Source of the DNA: Paraburkholderia nodosa
GTDB taxonomy: Bacteria > Pseudomonadota > Gammaproteobacteria > Burkholderiales > Burkholderiaceae
Direction of reading: 5' to 3'
Assembly (NCBI RefSeq): GCF_001718195.1
Contig: NZ_MCNV01000017.1
Location: 99,489-163,488, forward strand
Length of the DNA stretch: 64,000 nt
A program made the translations under genes and the position numbers. Within the stretch, counting starts at the first letter, position 1, and every line of letters begins with the position of its first letter. Positions 1-8,809 of the stretch are shown piece by piece. The notes under the pieces were generated by a model. The model was given only the letters and a program-made list of their open reading frames with translations, had not been told where the DNA came from and ran no database searches.

Positions 1-1
1 G

Positions 2-736
2 TTGAACGTGCCTCTACATTTTATTGAGCAGATGTCGCCCGTACTCGACGCGCCCGAAGAGGCAGCGTGGTTCGACGCGGTGGCGAAGCTCGCCAGCTCG
101 TGGGGATTCAGCCAGCTCATGCTGGCTATCTTGCCGCGCCCGGGCATGAGGCTCGAGGATGCGTTCATCCGCACGAACTACTCGGCCGCCTGGCGGCAGA
201 CGTACAACGACCACGGGATGGCCTACTTCGACCCGACCGTGTCGCACTGCACCACGCGCTCGGCGCCGCTCATCTGGTCGCCGGAGCTGTTCGCGACCGA
301 ACAGCAACAATCGATGTACGAGGAGGCCCGCTCGTACGGGCTGCGCGCAGGCATCACCCTGCCGATCCATGGCCCGCGCCAGGAAATCGGCATGCTCTGC
401 TTCGTCAACGACGCGAATCCCACGGACAAATTCTGGGACGACGTGAACCGCGCCTTGCCGAATCTCGTCCTGCTGCGCGACCTCGTGCTGGACACGAGCC
501 AGCGGCATCTGAACGACCATGTCCAGTCGCTGATTCCCAAGCTCACGCCACGGGAAAAGGAATGCCTCAAGTGGACTGCGCTAGGCAAGTCCACTTGGGA
601 AATTTCTCACATCCTGAATTGCTCTGAGGCCGTCGTGAACTTCCACATGAAGAACATTCGCGGGAAGTTCGGCGTGAACTCACGGCGAGCGGCAGCCGTG
701 ATTGCAACCCAGATGGGTCTTATTGACCCGGGCTAA
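2..736 (+). CDS. braR: LuxR-family quorum-sensing regulator (BraR-like)
   Basis: This is an acyl-homoserine-lactone-responsive transcription factor. The N-terminal autoinducer-binding domain keeps the usual LuxR signature positions: W64, Y68, D77-P78, W92 and G117 (counted from the first in-window codon). The C-terminal GerE-type helix-turn-helix spans about residues 181-241. At 244 residues it is close to the normal family length, but the frame opens on a TTG at the window edge with a GTG at 8, so the true start may lie here or upstream. It converges on rsaL, overlapping its 3' end by 17 bp, with luxI beyond. This luxR-rsaL-luxI order is known for BraR/BraI of plant-associated Paraburkholderia. 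Family assignment is firm; the name braR is an inference from gene order. Confidence 0.88.
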   Translation: MNVPLHFIEQMSPVLDAPEEAAWFDAVAKLASSWGFSQLMLAILPRPGMRLEDAFIRTNYSAAWRQTYNDHGMAYFDPTVSHCTTRSAPLIWSPELFATEQQQSMYEEARSYGLRAGITLPIHGPRQEIGMLCFVNDANPTDKFWDDVNRALPNLVLLRDLVLDTSQRHLNDHVQSLIPKLTPREKECLKWTALGKSTWEISHILNCSEAVVNFHMKNIRGKFGVNSRRAAAVIATQMGLIDPG

Positions 737-1034
737 GCACCATCGGTGCTTCGCCGCGCAGCACGCGCTCGGCACGGCCAAGGTCGCCGTCCGAAATCGT
801 CTTGTTGAAATACAGCCCGAGCAGGATCGACACCGGCGGCGGAATCTCCGCGCCCGACTCGAACCGGCTGCCGCGCGACTGCGTCACGCCGAAGCGCGCC
901 CAGAAGCGGCGCTGGCTCTCTTTCTTCTTCTTCCGATACGCAATGATCAGGACGCGGTCGACGACCGAGGACAGATCCCCCGGGGACGACATGGTATTCG
1001 CACCCGAGTGCCATTGATTGCCCATAAGTTCCAT
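720..1034 (-). CDS. rsaL: RsaL-type repressor of the luxI gene
   Basis: This is a 104-residue small helix-turn-helix protein lying between luxR and luxI on the opposite strand, the classic position of RsaL. The middle of the protein (about residues 40-75) has a basic lysine run followed by a QRRFWARFGVTQSRGSRFE segment, which reads as an XRE/RsaL-like helix-turn-helix. In Pseudomonas, RsaL binds next to the lux box and represses the synthase, giving homeostasis of the signal. Internal ATG codons at residues 4 and 15 could be used instead of the first. Its 3' end overlaps the luxR stop. Confidence 0.82.
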   Translation of the reverse strand: MELMGNQWHSGANTMSSPGDLSSVVDRVLIIAYRKKKKESQRRFWARFGVTQSRGSRFESGAEIPPPVSILLGLYFNKTISDGDLGRAERVLRGEAPMVLSPGQ

Positions 1035-1110
1035 GATGACTCTCGCTGTCAGATATGCCTGATGAGTGACTGCCGCGGAAGTGATTCTCCTTAAGAGGCC
1101 CTATCTGCGC

Positions 1111-1130
1111 ACCTACCTATCTAGATAGGT
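1111..1130. promoter_or_regulatory. lux-box-like palindrome upstream of luxI
   Basis: The 20-bp element ACCTACCTATCTAGATAGGT has the ACCT-N12-AGGT layout of LasR/LuxR-type binding sites. Its last 16 bp (1115-1130) form a perfect palindrome. It sits about 72 bp upstream of the luxI start and 77 bp upstream of the rsaL start, so LuxR, RsaL or both could act on both genes from here. A T-run follows directly on the plus strand. Confidence 0.7.
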
Positions 1131-1202
1131 GTTTTTTTATATTCATAACGCATAGCTTTCGAACCGTACTGCCGCGCCTCCACACAAATCGGGAGAGTTG
1201 TC

Positions 1203-1793
1203 ATGCAAGCTGCGATACGGATCGGACTGAGACAGGACTTCGACAACGAGGACATCAACGAGATGTACCGGCTGCGCGCGCGCGTGTTCCGCGACCGCCT
1301 CGGCTGGGACATTCCCACCATCGCGGGGATGGAAATCGACGGCTACGACGCGCTCGGGCCCCATTACATGCTGATCCAGGACGGCGCGGGCCACGTGCGC
1401 GGCTGCTGGCGCCTGATGCCCACCGAAGGCCCCAACATGCTGCGCGACACGTTCCCGCAACTGCTGCAGGGCAAAGCTGCGCCTACGTCGCGCAACATCT
1501 GGGAACTGAGCCGCTTCGCCATCGAATCCGGCAACGACCAGGCGTTCGGCTTCGCCGACGTGACCATGAGCGCAATGCGCGCGGTCGTCTCGTTCGCCGA
1601 CCGGGCGGGCATCAACAGCTATGTGACGGTGACCACCACGCCGATGGAGCGCCTGCTGCGCCGCACGGGCATCGAGCTGACGCGGCTTGGCGCGCCGATG
1701 CGCATCGGCGTGGAGAACGCCGTCGCGCTCGAAATCGCGATGAGCGAGCAAACGCACCACGCGCTATTCGGGGCAATGGCCCACGCCGCCTGA
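1203..1793 (+). CDS. braI: LuxI-family acyl-homoserine lactone synthase (BraI-like)
   Basis: This enzyme joins an acyl chain to S-adenosylmethionine to give an acyl-homoserine lactone signal. The invariant family residues are present: R25, F29, W35, E44, D46, D49, R70, F84, E101 and R104. The length of 196 residues is normal. It is transcribed away from rsaL, downstream of a lux-box-like palindrome. The combination with rsaL and a BraR-like regulator points to a long-chain signal such as 3-oxo-C14-HSL, but acyl specificity cannot be read from the sequence. Confidence 0.93.
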   Translation: MQAAIRIGLRQDFDNEDINEMYRLRARVFRDRLGWDIPTIAGMEIDGYDALGPHYMLIQDGAGHVRGCWRLMPTEGPNMLRDTFPQLLQGKAAPTSRNIWELSRFAIESGNDQAFGFADVTMSAMRAVVSFADRAGINSYVTVTTTPMERLLRRTGIELTRLGAPMRIGVENAVALEIAMSEQTHHALFGAMAHAA

Positions 1794-1929
1794 GGGCGAC
1801 GCCGCGCAGGGACAAATACGCGCTGGCTGGGCGCCGCGGCCTTTCTCGCTCAGCCAGGCATACTGTTGTTTTTGTCAGACAAATATTACCGAAACCGCGC
1901 CGACGGCCTACACCCGAACGCTGCGCGCC

Positions 1930-3609
1930 CTAATCGGCCTTGACCTCGTCGGCGGGCGCCTCCGCGCTTTTCTGCGCCGCCGACGCGCTGCGGCTGAAGC
2001 GGATGTGGGAAATCCGACCCACGCACAGGGCCGCCGCGAGCGCCGCGCAGCCCGTCAGGCCGATCCCCAGATGGATCGCATCTACCAGTACGTGGCGCAC
2101 CGCATCGATCAGCGCCGCGCCGTCGAGCCCCGCCGCCTTCATCTGCGCGACGAGACCCTCGCGCAGCGACGGGTCGATCAGCACGCGTGGATCGGCGAGG
2201 TGGGGTTGCCAGCGCTGCTGCAGCGGCGCGCCGATCACCGCCAGCGCGTCCCCCACCCCGGCCGCATAGCGATGGCTGACGATGGTCGCGACGACGCTGG
2301 TGCCGAGCATGCCGCCCACCATGCGCGTGGATTGCAACAAGGCAGTCGTGATGCCGAAACGCTCCCGCCCGGCGATCTCCTGGCCGAAGATATTCAGGTT
2401 GTTCAGGATGAAGCCGAGCCCGATGCCCACCGCCGACATCGCCAGTTCGAGCCAGAGGTGCGCCGTGTGGCGGGACGCGAAGGCAAGACCGGCGGAAGCC
2501 GCGACCAGCAGGCTGAAGCCGACCGTGAGAATCGTCGTGGGCTTGCGCAGCCGGATCACGATGCGCGTGTTGATGAGGCTGCCTAGCGCGATACAGGCGG
2601 CGATCGGCGTGGCGAGCAGGCCCGCCTCCTGGGGCGACAGCCCGAAGCCGCCCTGTAGCAGGAGCGGCGCGAAAAAGATCAGCGAGAACATCACGAAGCC
2701 CGAAAGCGTCGAGAGTGTAAACAGGGTGACGAGCTGCGGGTCGCGAAACAGGTCGAGCGGGATGATCGGGTGCGTCGCGCGGCGCTCGCAGGCCTGCAGC
2801 GCCGCCGCGCCGGCGAGGACCGCCAGCGCGAGCGCGCCGTTGCCGGGCGTCAGGCCGCTTTTGGGCACCGCCTCGATCAGGGTCTGGAAACCGCCCAGCA
2901 CCAGCGCGACGAGCGCGGCGCCCGTCCAGTCGATGCGCACCTCGCCGGTACGCGCCGGCTGATAGCGCGGCAGATGCGCCCAGATGAAATAGAGCGCCAG
3001 CGCGCCGACCGGCAGATTGACGAGAAAGGTCGAGCGCCAGCCAAAGTGCTCGCTGAGCCAGCCGCCCAGTGAAGGCCCCGCTGCCGTGCCGATGCCGTAG
3101 GCGGCCGCCATCACGACCTGCCAGCGTACCCGGGCGCGCGGGTCGGGAAAGAGATCGGGAATCGAGGCGAACGCCGTGCCCACCATCATCCCGCCTCCAA
3201 CGCCTTGCAGCGCACGCGCCGCCGCCAGAAAACGCATGTCGGTCGCGAGCCCGCACAGCACGGAGGCCACCGTAAATACGATCACCGCGGCGATCACGAA
3301 GCGCTTGCGGCCAAAGTAGTCGCCGAGCCGGCCGAACACGGGCACCGTCACGACCGAGGCCAGCAGGTAGGCGCTCGCGATCCACGCGTAGAACTCGAAA
3401 CCGTGCAGTTCGGCGACGATCGAGGGCAAAGCGGTGCTGACGACGGTTTGATCGAGTGCGACGAGCATGTTGACGAGGCCGATGCCGAGCATGGCCAGCA
3501 GCGCGTCGCGAAACGGCAGGTTAGCGGAGGAAGGTTTCACGGGAGGGGAAGAGACTGCGCGGAGCGAAAAAGAGGCAACAATAGCGGGATGCCGGTGCGC
3601 GTGCAACAT
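1930..3609 (-). CDS. MFS exporter, DHA2 (EmrB/QacA) family
   Basis: This is an inner-membrane proton-coupled exporter of the 14-helix DHA2 family. The start is placed at the ATG at 3609, giving 559 residues, because the longer frame upstream has no transporter character. Near the N-terminus are the DHA2 motif ALDQTVVSTALPSI at the end of helix 1 and the motif-A loop GRLGDYFGRKR between helices 2 and 3. A roughly 70-residue hydrophilic stretch before the last helix is typical of the family. It converges with luxI across a 136-bp gap and is divergent from the universal stress gene. No membrane-fusion partner adjoins it. The substrate is unknown. Confidence 0.88.
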   Translation of the reverse strand: MLHAHRHPAIVASFSLRAVSSPPVKPSSANLPFRDALLAMLGIGLVNMLVALDQTVVSTALPSIVAELHGFEFYAWIASAYLLASVVTVPVFGRLGDYFGRKRFVIAAVIVFTVASVLCGLATDMRFLAAARALQGVGGGMMVGTAFASIPDLFPDPRARVRWQVVMAAAYGIGTAAGPSLGGWLSEHFGWRSTFLVNLPVGALALYFIWAHLPRYQPARTGEVRIDWTGAALVALVLGGFQTLIEAVPKSGLTPGNGALALAVLAGAAALQACERRATHPIIPLDLFRDPQLVTLFTLSTLSGFVMFSLIFFAPLLLQGGFGLSPQEAGLLATPIAACIALGSLINTRIVIRLRKPTTILTVGFSLLVAASAGLAFASRHTAHLWLELAMSAVGIGLGFILNNLNIFGQEIAGRERFGITTALLQSTRMVGGMLGTSVVATIVSHRYAAGVGDALAVIGAPLQQRWQPHLADPRVLIDPSLREGLVAQMKAAGLDGAALIDAVRHVLVDAIHLGIGLTGCAALAAALCVGRISHIRFSRSASAAQKSAEAPADEVKAD

Positions 3610-3827
3610 AACGGCATAGCAAACGAAAACCTGGCGGCGCTGCGGTATTCCGACGCAAGGCACTTGATCTTCCTTCCAGTACCTTCCACATTTCATACAG
3701 TCCGACTGCGTTTTTACTTGCGATCCATTAAGCTTCTCGCCAGTTACGACACAACACGCCGCGCCCGCCTCCTCACAGCTTCGCCCGAGGCCGCGCGATT
3801 CTCGATCCCACTCAAAGAGGAGGTCTT

Positions 3828-4289
3828 ATGTACAAACGCATCCTTGTCGCCGTCGACGGCAGCGCCACGTCGCGCCGCGCCTTCGAAGCCGCGCTCGACC
3901 TGGCGAAGGCGATGGGCGCGACCCTGCAGCCGTACTACGTGATCGAGAACACGCCGATGTATTTCGACGCGCCCGGCTACGACCCGTCGATCCTGCGCAA
4001 CCAGATGATTGCGCAGGGCAACGAACTCGCGGAAGAAATGGACAAGGCGATGGGCGAGCTTGGCGTGCAAGGCGCCATGGTCACGGGCGAAGCGTCCTCG
4101 CTCGACGACGTGCCGACGCTCGTGCTCAGCGCCGCGAAGACCGCGGGCGCCGACCTGATCGTGATGGGCACGCACGGCCGCCGGGGCTTCCAGCGCCTCA
4201 TCCTCGGCAGCGTTGCCGAACGCTGCGTGCGGCAATCCACGCTGCCTGTCCTGCTCATCCCCTCGGCCGCCGGAAATGCCGGCGAGTAG
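3828..4289 (+). CDS. Universal stress protein, UspA family
   Basis: This is a 153-residue single-domain Usp with a strong AGGAGG ribosome site just before the ATG. The N-terminal RILVAVDGS strand and the C-terminal nucleotide-binding motif G-x2-G-x9-G-S (MGTHGRRGFQRLILGSVAER) indicate an ATP-binding Usp. It stands alone, followed at 186 bp by an Fnr-type regulator on the same strand. That pairing is common for stress proteins induced by oxygen limitation, but no clear Fnr site was found upstream. Confidence 0.92.
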   Translation: MYKRILVAVDGSATSRRAFEAALDLAKAMGATLQPYYVIENTPMYFDAPGYDPSILRNQMIAQGNELAEEMDKAMGELGVQGAMVTGEASSLDDVPTLVLSAAKTAGADLIVMGTHGRRGFQRLILGSVAERCVRQSTLPVLLIPSAAGNAGE

Positions 4290-4474
4290 TCGCGTCGAGC
4301 GCACGCGGTTTTGCGTGTTATCGAAAAGTCGCTTGCGCGCCGTCAGACGCCGCGCGAGCGGCTTCTGACAAGCCTCAAAACGATTCATCTTAAATGCGCG
4401 TCGCTTTGCCACTAATCTGAGATTCGACCCCGGTAGACAATGCCTGGACAGAAATCAAAGGAGCATTGTCCACG

Positions 4475-5227
4475 ATGAACCATACTGTCGCTTCTCAAAC
4501 CACCGTGCGCCGCAGCAATCGCGCGCCGCTAACGGCGCCGCGCACGTCAACGCGCTGTTCGGTTTGCGCCATGCGGCACCTGTGCATGCCCCAGGGCCTC
4601 ACGCTCGACGACCTGCCAAAGCTCGAAGCCTTGATCTGCTCCGCGCGCAGCGTGCGGCGCGGCGAAGCCCTGTATCGCGCCGGCGACGCATTCGACACCC
4701 TCTATGTCGCGCGCTCCGGCTCGCTCAAAACGGTCATGGCACACCGCGACGGCCGCGAGCAGGTCACCGGCCTGCGTCTGGCCGGCGACCCGCTCGGCCT
4801 CGACGGCATCAGCACCGGCTTCCACACCTGCAGCGCCGTGGCGCTCGAAGACAGCTCGGTCTGCCTCATCCCCTACTCGGCCCTCAAGCATTTGTGCCGC
4901 GAAACCGGCGCCATGCAAGACCGGCTGCACCGCCTCATGAGCGAGCAGCTCATTCGCGAATCGTCGCAAATGATGGTACTCGGCTCGCTCTCCGCCGACG
5001 AACGCGTCGCCGCGTTCCTGCTGGACGTTTCCGAACGCAACGGCCAGCGCGGCTATTCGCATGCGGAGTTCAACCTGCGCATGACCCGCGAGGACATGGG
5101 AAGCTATCTCGGCATGACGCTCGAAACCGTGAGCCGCACCCTGTCGAGATTTCAAAAGCGCGGCCTGATCGACGCACAGGGCAAGCTGATCCGTATCATC
5201 GATATCGAAGGTCTGCGGCATCTGTAA
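4475..5227 (+). CDS. Crp/Fnr-family regulator with Fe-S cysteines (Fnr/Anr-like)
   Basis: This is an oxygen-sensing transcription factor. Its N-terminal cluster C28-x2-C31-x5-C37 plus the central C119 matches the four [4Fe-4S] ligands of Fnr (E. coli C20, C23, C29, C122). A cyclic-nucleotide-type beta-roll spans about 45-140. The C-terminal helix-turn-helix with recognition segment LGMTLETVSRTLSRFQ (about 212-227) is nearly identical to the Fnr/Anr type. The ATG at 4475 is used; an in-frame TTG at 4466 lies closer to the AAAGGAG ribosome site and would add three residues. A GC-rich hairpin follows the stop. Confidence 0.92.
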   Translation: MNHTVASQTTVRRSNRAPLTAPRTSTRCSVCAMRHLCMPQGLTLDDLPKLEALICSARSVRRGEALYRAGDAFDTLYVARSGSLKTVMAHRDGREQVTGLRLAGDPLGLDGISTGFHTCSAVALEDSSVCLIPYSALKHLCRETGAMQDRLHRLMSEQLIRESSQMMVLGSLSADERVAAFLLDVSERNGQRGYSHAEFNLRMTREDMGSYLGMTLETVSRTLSRFQKRGLIDAQGKLIRIIDIEGLRHL

Positions 5228-5238
5228 TTCGCGGCAAA

Positions 5239-5263
5239 CCCCGGGCGGCCGGCCAGCCCGGGG
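5239..5263 (+). terminator. GC-rich hairpin after the Fnr-type gene
   Basis: Inverted repeat CCCCGGGC / GCCCGGGG with a 9-nt loop, 11 bp after the stop. There is no clear T-run, so it may be an attenuator or a weak terminator before the next same-strand gene. Confidence 0.4.
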
Positions 5264-5361
5264 CGCCCGCGCCGCCCCTCGTTGGCGCGGCAACGCCGTT
5301 GGCACAACTCCTGCGCAGGGTTAAAGTTTCGTACTACGCCCACGCAAGGAGAATCGCCGAA

Positions 5362-6639
5362 ATGCATCTCCCGCAATCCCCCACGCTCGCAGCCCGTCTG
5401 GAAGCGGCGCGCAGCGCCAGCGACGCGCTCTTCAACGTCGTCAAGCCCGAGTTTCTGTACGAGCGGCCCATTCGGGAGCGGCACCGTATCGTCTTCTATA
5501 TCGGCCATCTGGAAGCATTTGACCGTAACCTCTTCGACAAGCGCCTGTTCGACCTGCCCTCCGTCGATGCGCGCCTCGACCAGCTGTTCGCGTTCGGCAT
5601 CGATCCTGTCGATGGCGGCCTGCCGACCGACGTGCGCGCCGATTGGCCCGACCTCGCCGAAGTCCTGGCCTACGGACGCGATGCACGCAAGCGCATCGAC
5701 GCGCAGCTCTCGACGCTCGACCTGCCGCCCGATGCCTCGAATCACGACACGCCAGGCCGGTTGCTGAACGTCGCAATCGAACATCGACTCATGCACGTCG
5801 AAACGCTCGCCTACATGCTCCACCAGCTGCCGTTCGAGCAAAAGCAGGCGCCCGCCGCTACGGGCGCGCGCACCGACCCGCTCCGTACGGTCAAGGCCGG
5901 AACAGTGCAGGTGCCCGCGGGCCGCACCGAACTCGGCATGACCGCCGAGCGCGGCCTGTTCGGCTGGGACAACGAGTTCGGCGAGCAGCAGGTCGACGTG
6001 CCGGCCTTCGAGATCGACCGCTACATGGTGACGAACGGCGCATTTCTCGAATTCATCGAGGACGGCGGCTACGACACGCGCGAACTCTGGAACGACAAAG
6101 ACTGGGCCTGGAAGGAAAGCGCACGCGTGGCGCACCCCGTGTTCTGGTCGCGCGGCGCCGAAGGCTGGACACTGCGCACGATGTTCGAAGACATCGCATT
6201 GCCGCTTGCCTGGCCCGTGTATGTGAGCCACGCCGAAGCCAGCGCCTTTGCGCGCTGGCGCGGCATGGCGCTGCCGAGCGAGGCACAGTGGCAGCGCGCG
6301 GCGCACGGCGCGCTGCCCGGTCGCAGCGACAACTTCGATTTCCGCGACTGGAACCCGGTGGCCGTCGACACCACGCCGGACAGCGCCAGCACGTGGGGCG
6401 TGGAAGGCCTGTACGGCAATGGCTGGGAATGGACCTCCACGCTCTTCGGTCCGCTGCCGGGCTTCAAGGCGTTCCCGTTCTATGAAGGGTATTCGGCAAA
6501 CTTCTTCGACGGTCAGCACTACACAATGAAAGGCGGCTCGCCGCGCACGGCCCAGTGCATGTTGCGGCCGACGTTCCGCAACTGGTTTCAGCCGCGTTAT
6601 CAGTATGTTTATGCGGGTTTTCGTTGCGTGGGCAACTGA
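5362..6639 (+). CDS. EgtB/SenA-type nonheme iron sulfoxide/selenoxide synthase
   Basis: This 425-residue protein combines an N-terminal DinB_2-like helical domain (about 15-160) with a C-terminal formylglycine-generating/SUMF1-type domain (about 175-425). The iron-ligand set of EgtB is present: H49 and the HX3HXE motif H141-x3-H145-x-E147. GWEWTSTLF near residue 355 is the usual sulfatase-modifying signature. EgtB joins cysteine-type thiols to hercynine in ergothioneine synthesis; the close relative SenA makes selenoneine. The start at 5362 has an AAGGAGA site 9 bp upstream. Neither a hercynine methyltransferase (EgtD) nor SenB/SenC is adjacent, so the substrate is not decided by context. Confidence 0.82.
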   Translation: MHLPQSPTLAARLEAARSASDALFNVVKPEFLYERPIRERHRIVFYIGHLEAFDRNLFDKRLFDLPSVDARLDQLFAFGIDPVDGGLPTDVRADWPDLAEVLAYGRDARKRIDAQLSTLDLPPDASNHDTPGRLLNVAIEHRLMHVETLAYMLHQLPFEQKQAPAATGARTDPLRTVKAGTVQVPAGRTELGMTAERGLFGWDNEFGEQQVDVPAFEIDRYMVTNGAFLEFIEDGGYDTRELWNDKDWAWKESARVAHPVFWSRGAEGWTLRTMFEDIALPLAWPVYVSHAEASAFARWRGMALPSEAQWQRAAHGALPGRSDNFDFRDWNPVAVDTTPDSASTWGVEGLYGNGWEWTSTLFGPLPGFKAFPFYEGYSANFFDGQHYTMKGGSPRTAQCMLRPTFRNWFQPRYQYVYAGFRCVGN

Positions 6640-6690
6640 TTCGCCAATCGAACACGCGGCAGAACGCGATCGGCAAGCTACCGGACGCAG

Positions 6691-7302
6691 TCAACGAAGC
6701 GGCGAGTCGACAGTTGGAATCCAGATCGTGGAAGTCGCTTCGTAAAATTGCTCCGGCCCGCCCTTCGGCGGCCAGATGCCGTCGGCATACGATTTTGCGC
6801 GAATCGCGATGCGCTCATCGAGGCTGTTCCAGGGCCAGATATGCGTGATGCGCGGCGCGCCATCGAGCGCATACATGTTGAGCGTCAGCGGCGACCGTTT
6901 TGAGCGCTCGGGCATCGCCGCCTCCCAAGCCTCGATGGTCGGCGTCAGTCCGCCTGGCTTGAGCCAATAGGTGCGGAACTCGTAGTACTTGCCGAAGACT
7001 CCCGGCTCAACGGCCGGGAGAAACGGAAAACCGGCGTAGCTCTCGCTCTCGAATATACAGGCACTGCTGGCGGCCCCGAACGGATCGGGATGGTGCAACT
7101 CGCGGTGGCGTTCGCGCGCCAGTTCTTCCGCATCGGCGAAGCCGCGCAGAACGCGCACGCTTCCGAGCCGGCCGTTTTCCGAGGTCCAGATCCCGAGCCT
7201 GCGCCCCATGGCAACCGGACGATCGAGCCACGTCTGCGCATTCGCGATCACCTGGGGGAGCTTCAGAATGTGGGACGACAGCGTAGTTAGTTCGTAATGC
7301 AT
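6691..7302 (-). CDS. NIPSNAP-family protein
   Basis: This 203-residue protein holds two ferredoxin-like alpha/beta-barrel repeats. The second (about 105-203, YYEFRTYWLKPG ... EAWEAAM ... HIWPWNSLDERIAIRAK) is a clear NIPSNAP domain. NIPSNAP proteins are small dimeric proteins of uncertain function, often next to oxidoreductases. The start is at 7302 with GGAG in good position. It is transcribed divergently from a LysR regulator 116 bp away, which probably controls it. The larger frame upstream has no protein character. Confidence 0.8.
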   Translation of the reverse strand: MHYELTTLSSHILKLPQVIANAQTWLDRPVAMGRRLGIWTSENGRLGSVRVLRGFADAEELARERHRELHHPDPFGAASSACIFESESYAGFPFLPAVEPGVFGKYYEFRTYWLKPGGLTPTIEAWEAAMPERSKRSPLTLNMYALDGAPRITHIWPWNSLDERIAIRAKSYADGIWPPKGGPEQFYEATSTIWIPTVDSPLR

Positions 7303-7418
7303 AGCGAATCTCCTGAGTCCATGAACGCCCCTTCGGACGTCCTTGACGGACGAGATTAGACTGGTCCCATTCGGAAGAGAATTCCCTCTTTTCTCACACA
7401 CTCTGTCGGAAAATCGCC

Positions 7419-8285
7419 ATGTTCGACTGGCAGGATCTACGTTATTTTGTCGTGCTCGCGCGCGTGGGGACGCTTTCCGGTGCCGCAGGCGCGCTGTCGG
7501 TCGAACATGCGACCATCGGCCGGCGTGTCGCGTCGCTGGAAGCGGCACTCGGGTTGAAGCTGGTATATCGGTTGCCTCGCAGCGTTCGCCTGACCGAGGA
7601 CGGCAAGGCCATCGCCGCACTGGCCGCGCCGATGGCCGAAGGCGCGCTGGCGATCGAGGCTTATGCGTTGCGTGCTTCCGCCTCGTTGTCCGGGACGATA
7701 CGCATCAGCGTGCCGCCCACTCTCGGCAGCCATTGCATCGCACTGCACATGCGCGGGTTCCGCGAAGCCAACCCAACGGTGAAGATCGTCATGGAAGGCG
7801 CCGCCGGCATCGCGCCACTGGATCGCGGTGTCGCCGACATTGCCATCCGGATGGTCGAGCCCAGGGAGGCCAGTCTGGTCACGCGGCGGATCGGGGCGAT
7901 CCGCTTCGGCTTGTATGCCAGCCATGATTACGCCACGCGCTCCGCGGCACAATGGGAGTTCATCGCCAATGACGCATCACTGGACCATGTGAGTCATCAA
8001 CGCTGGCTGCGCGCCTATCTCGAAGGGCGGCCCATCGTATTCGAAACAGGCGATGTGATCGGCCAGCAGGCGGCGGCTCGAAACGGTGTCGGCGTCGCGC
8101 TCCTGCCGACGATGATCGGCGATGGCGACACGGCACTGGTCAGGGTCGGCGGAAAAGCAGCGCCGCCGGAAACACCGCTTTGGCTCGTGACCTATCCCGA
8201 CCTCCGTCGCACGCCGGCCGTCAAGGCCGTCATGGCGTTTCTGGTGGAATGTGTTAGCCGCGAACCGCATTTTGCAGATTCCTGA
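7419..8285 (+). CDS. LysR-family transcriptional regulator
   Basis: This 288-residue LysR regulator has an N-terminal winged helix (about 2-60, DWQDLRYFVVLARVGTLSGA) and a short LysR substrate-binding domain (about 88-285). It is divergent from the NIPSNAP gene, the standard arrangement for LysR autoregulation and target control. The 116-bp spacer contains a small inverted repeat, AAGAG-N6-CTCTT, around 7376-7391. The effector is unknown. Confidence 0.9.
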   Translation: MFDWQDLRYFVVLARVGTLSGAAGALSVEHATIGRRVASLEAALGLKLVYRLPRSVRLTEDGKAIAALAAPMAEGALAIEAYALRASASLSGTIRISVPPTLGSHCIALHMRGFREANPTVKIVMEGAAGIAPLDRGVADIAIRMVEPREASLVTRRIGAIRFGLYASHDYATRSAAQWEFIANDASLDHVSHQRWLRAYLEGRPIVFETGDVIGQQAAARNGVGVALLPTMIGDGDTALVRVGGKAAPPETPLWLVTYPDLRRTPAVKAVMAFLVECVSREPHFADS

Positions 8286-8304
8286 ACCTCCTGCCGAATC
8301 GACG

Positions 8305-8670
8305 TCACTGACCTTCCCTTCTGTCGTAGGCATTCTGAGCCTGCTCGATTTCGTCCAGATGCTTGATCGACCAATCATATACGGCGCCGAACGGAACTTG
8401 CAGCGTGCGCCCCAATTCGGTAATCGAATATTCGACCGCCACCGGCGAAGCATTGATCACTTCGCGCGCAATCAGACCATTGCGCTCGAGACGCCTCAGG
8501 GCCTGCGTGAGCGCCTTGTGTGTGATGCCTTCCAGGCGCCGCTTGATTTCATTGAACCGTGTCGGCTTCTCCGTGAGCAGCGTAAGCACCGACCACTTGT
8601 TGGCCACCTGATCGAAAAACGAACGCGCGGCACAGTCCGCAAAGAATACGGCGTCAACCTCGCAAGCCAT
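8305..8670 (-). CDS. HxlR-family winged-helix regulator
   Basis: This 121-residue DNA-binding protein matches the HxlR/MarR-like family: NKWSVLTLLTEKPTRFNEIKRRLEGITHKALTQALRRLERNGLI is the typical winged helix. The start is set at 8670 because AGGAGG lies 8 bp upstream; a longer frame from 8730 lacks a ribosome site. C3 (in MACEVD) and C14 are near the N-terminus, where HypR/YodB-type redox-sensing members carry their reactive cysteine, so electrophile sensing is possible. It is divergent from an alpha/beta hydrolase, its probable target. Confidence 0.88.
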   Translation of the reverse strand: MACEVDAVFFADCAARSFFDQVANKWSVLTLLTEKPTRFNEIKRRLEGITHKALTQALRRLERNGLIAREVINASPVAVEYSITELGRTLQVPFGAVYDWSIKHLDEIEQAQNAYDRREGQ

Positions 8671-8809
8671 GCAGATATCCTCCTGTATATCTACGCACTT
8701 CGTGGTGCGTAATTGACCGTAGATCTCCAACGTATACCATGAGTATCACGCAAATTGCCTCGGGCCCTGAGTCTGAATGGCTTCGCTCGATCACCACGGA
8801 GAATACAGA

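Noticed and set aside
1111..1140. The palindrome and T-run before luxI as a rho-independent terminator
   Set aside because: It lies between divergent starts of rsaL and luxI, where no transcript needs ending, and it fits the lux-box spacing.
4564..6639. A 691-codon reading of the EgtB-like gene starting inside the Fnr gene
   Set aside because: The first about 266 codons are the Fnr gene in another frame; a good ribosome site and the family start are at 5362.
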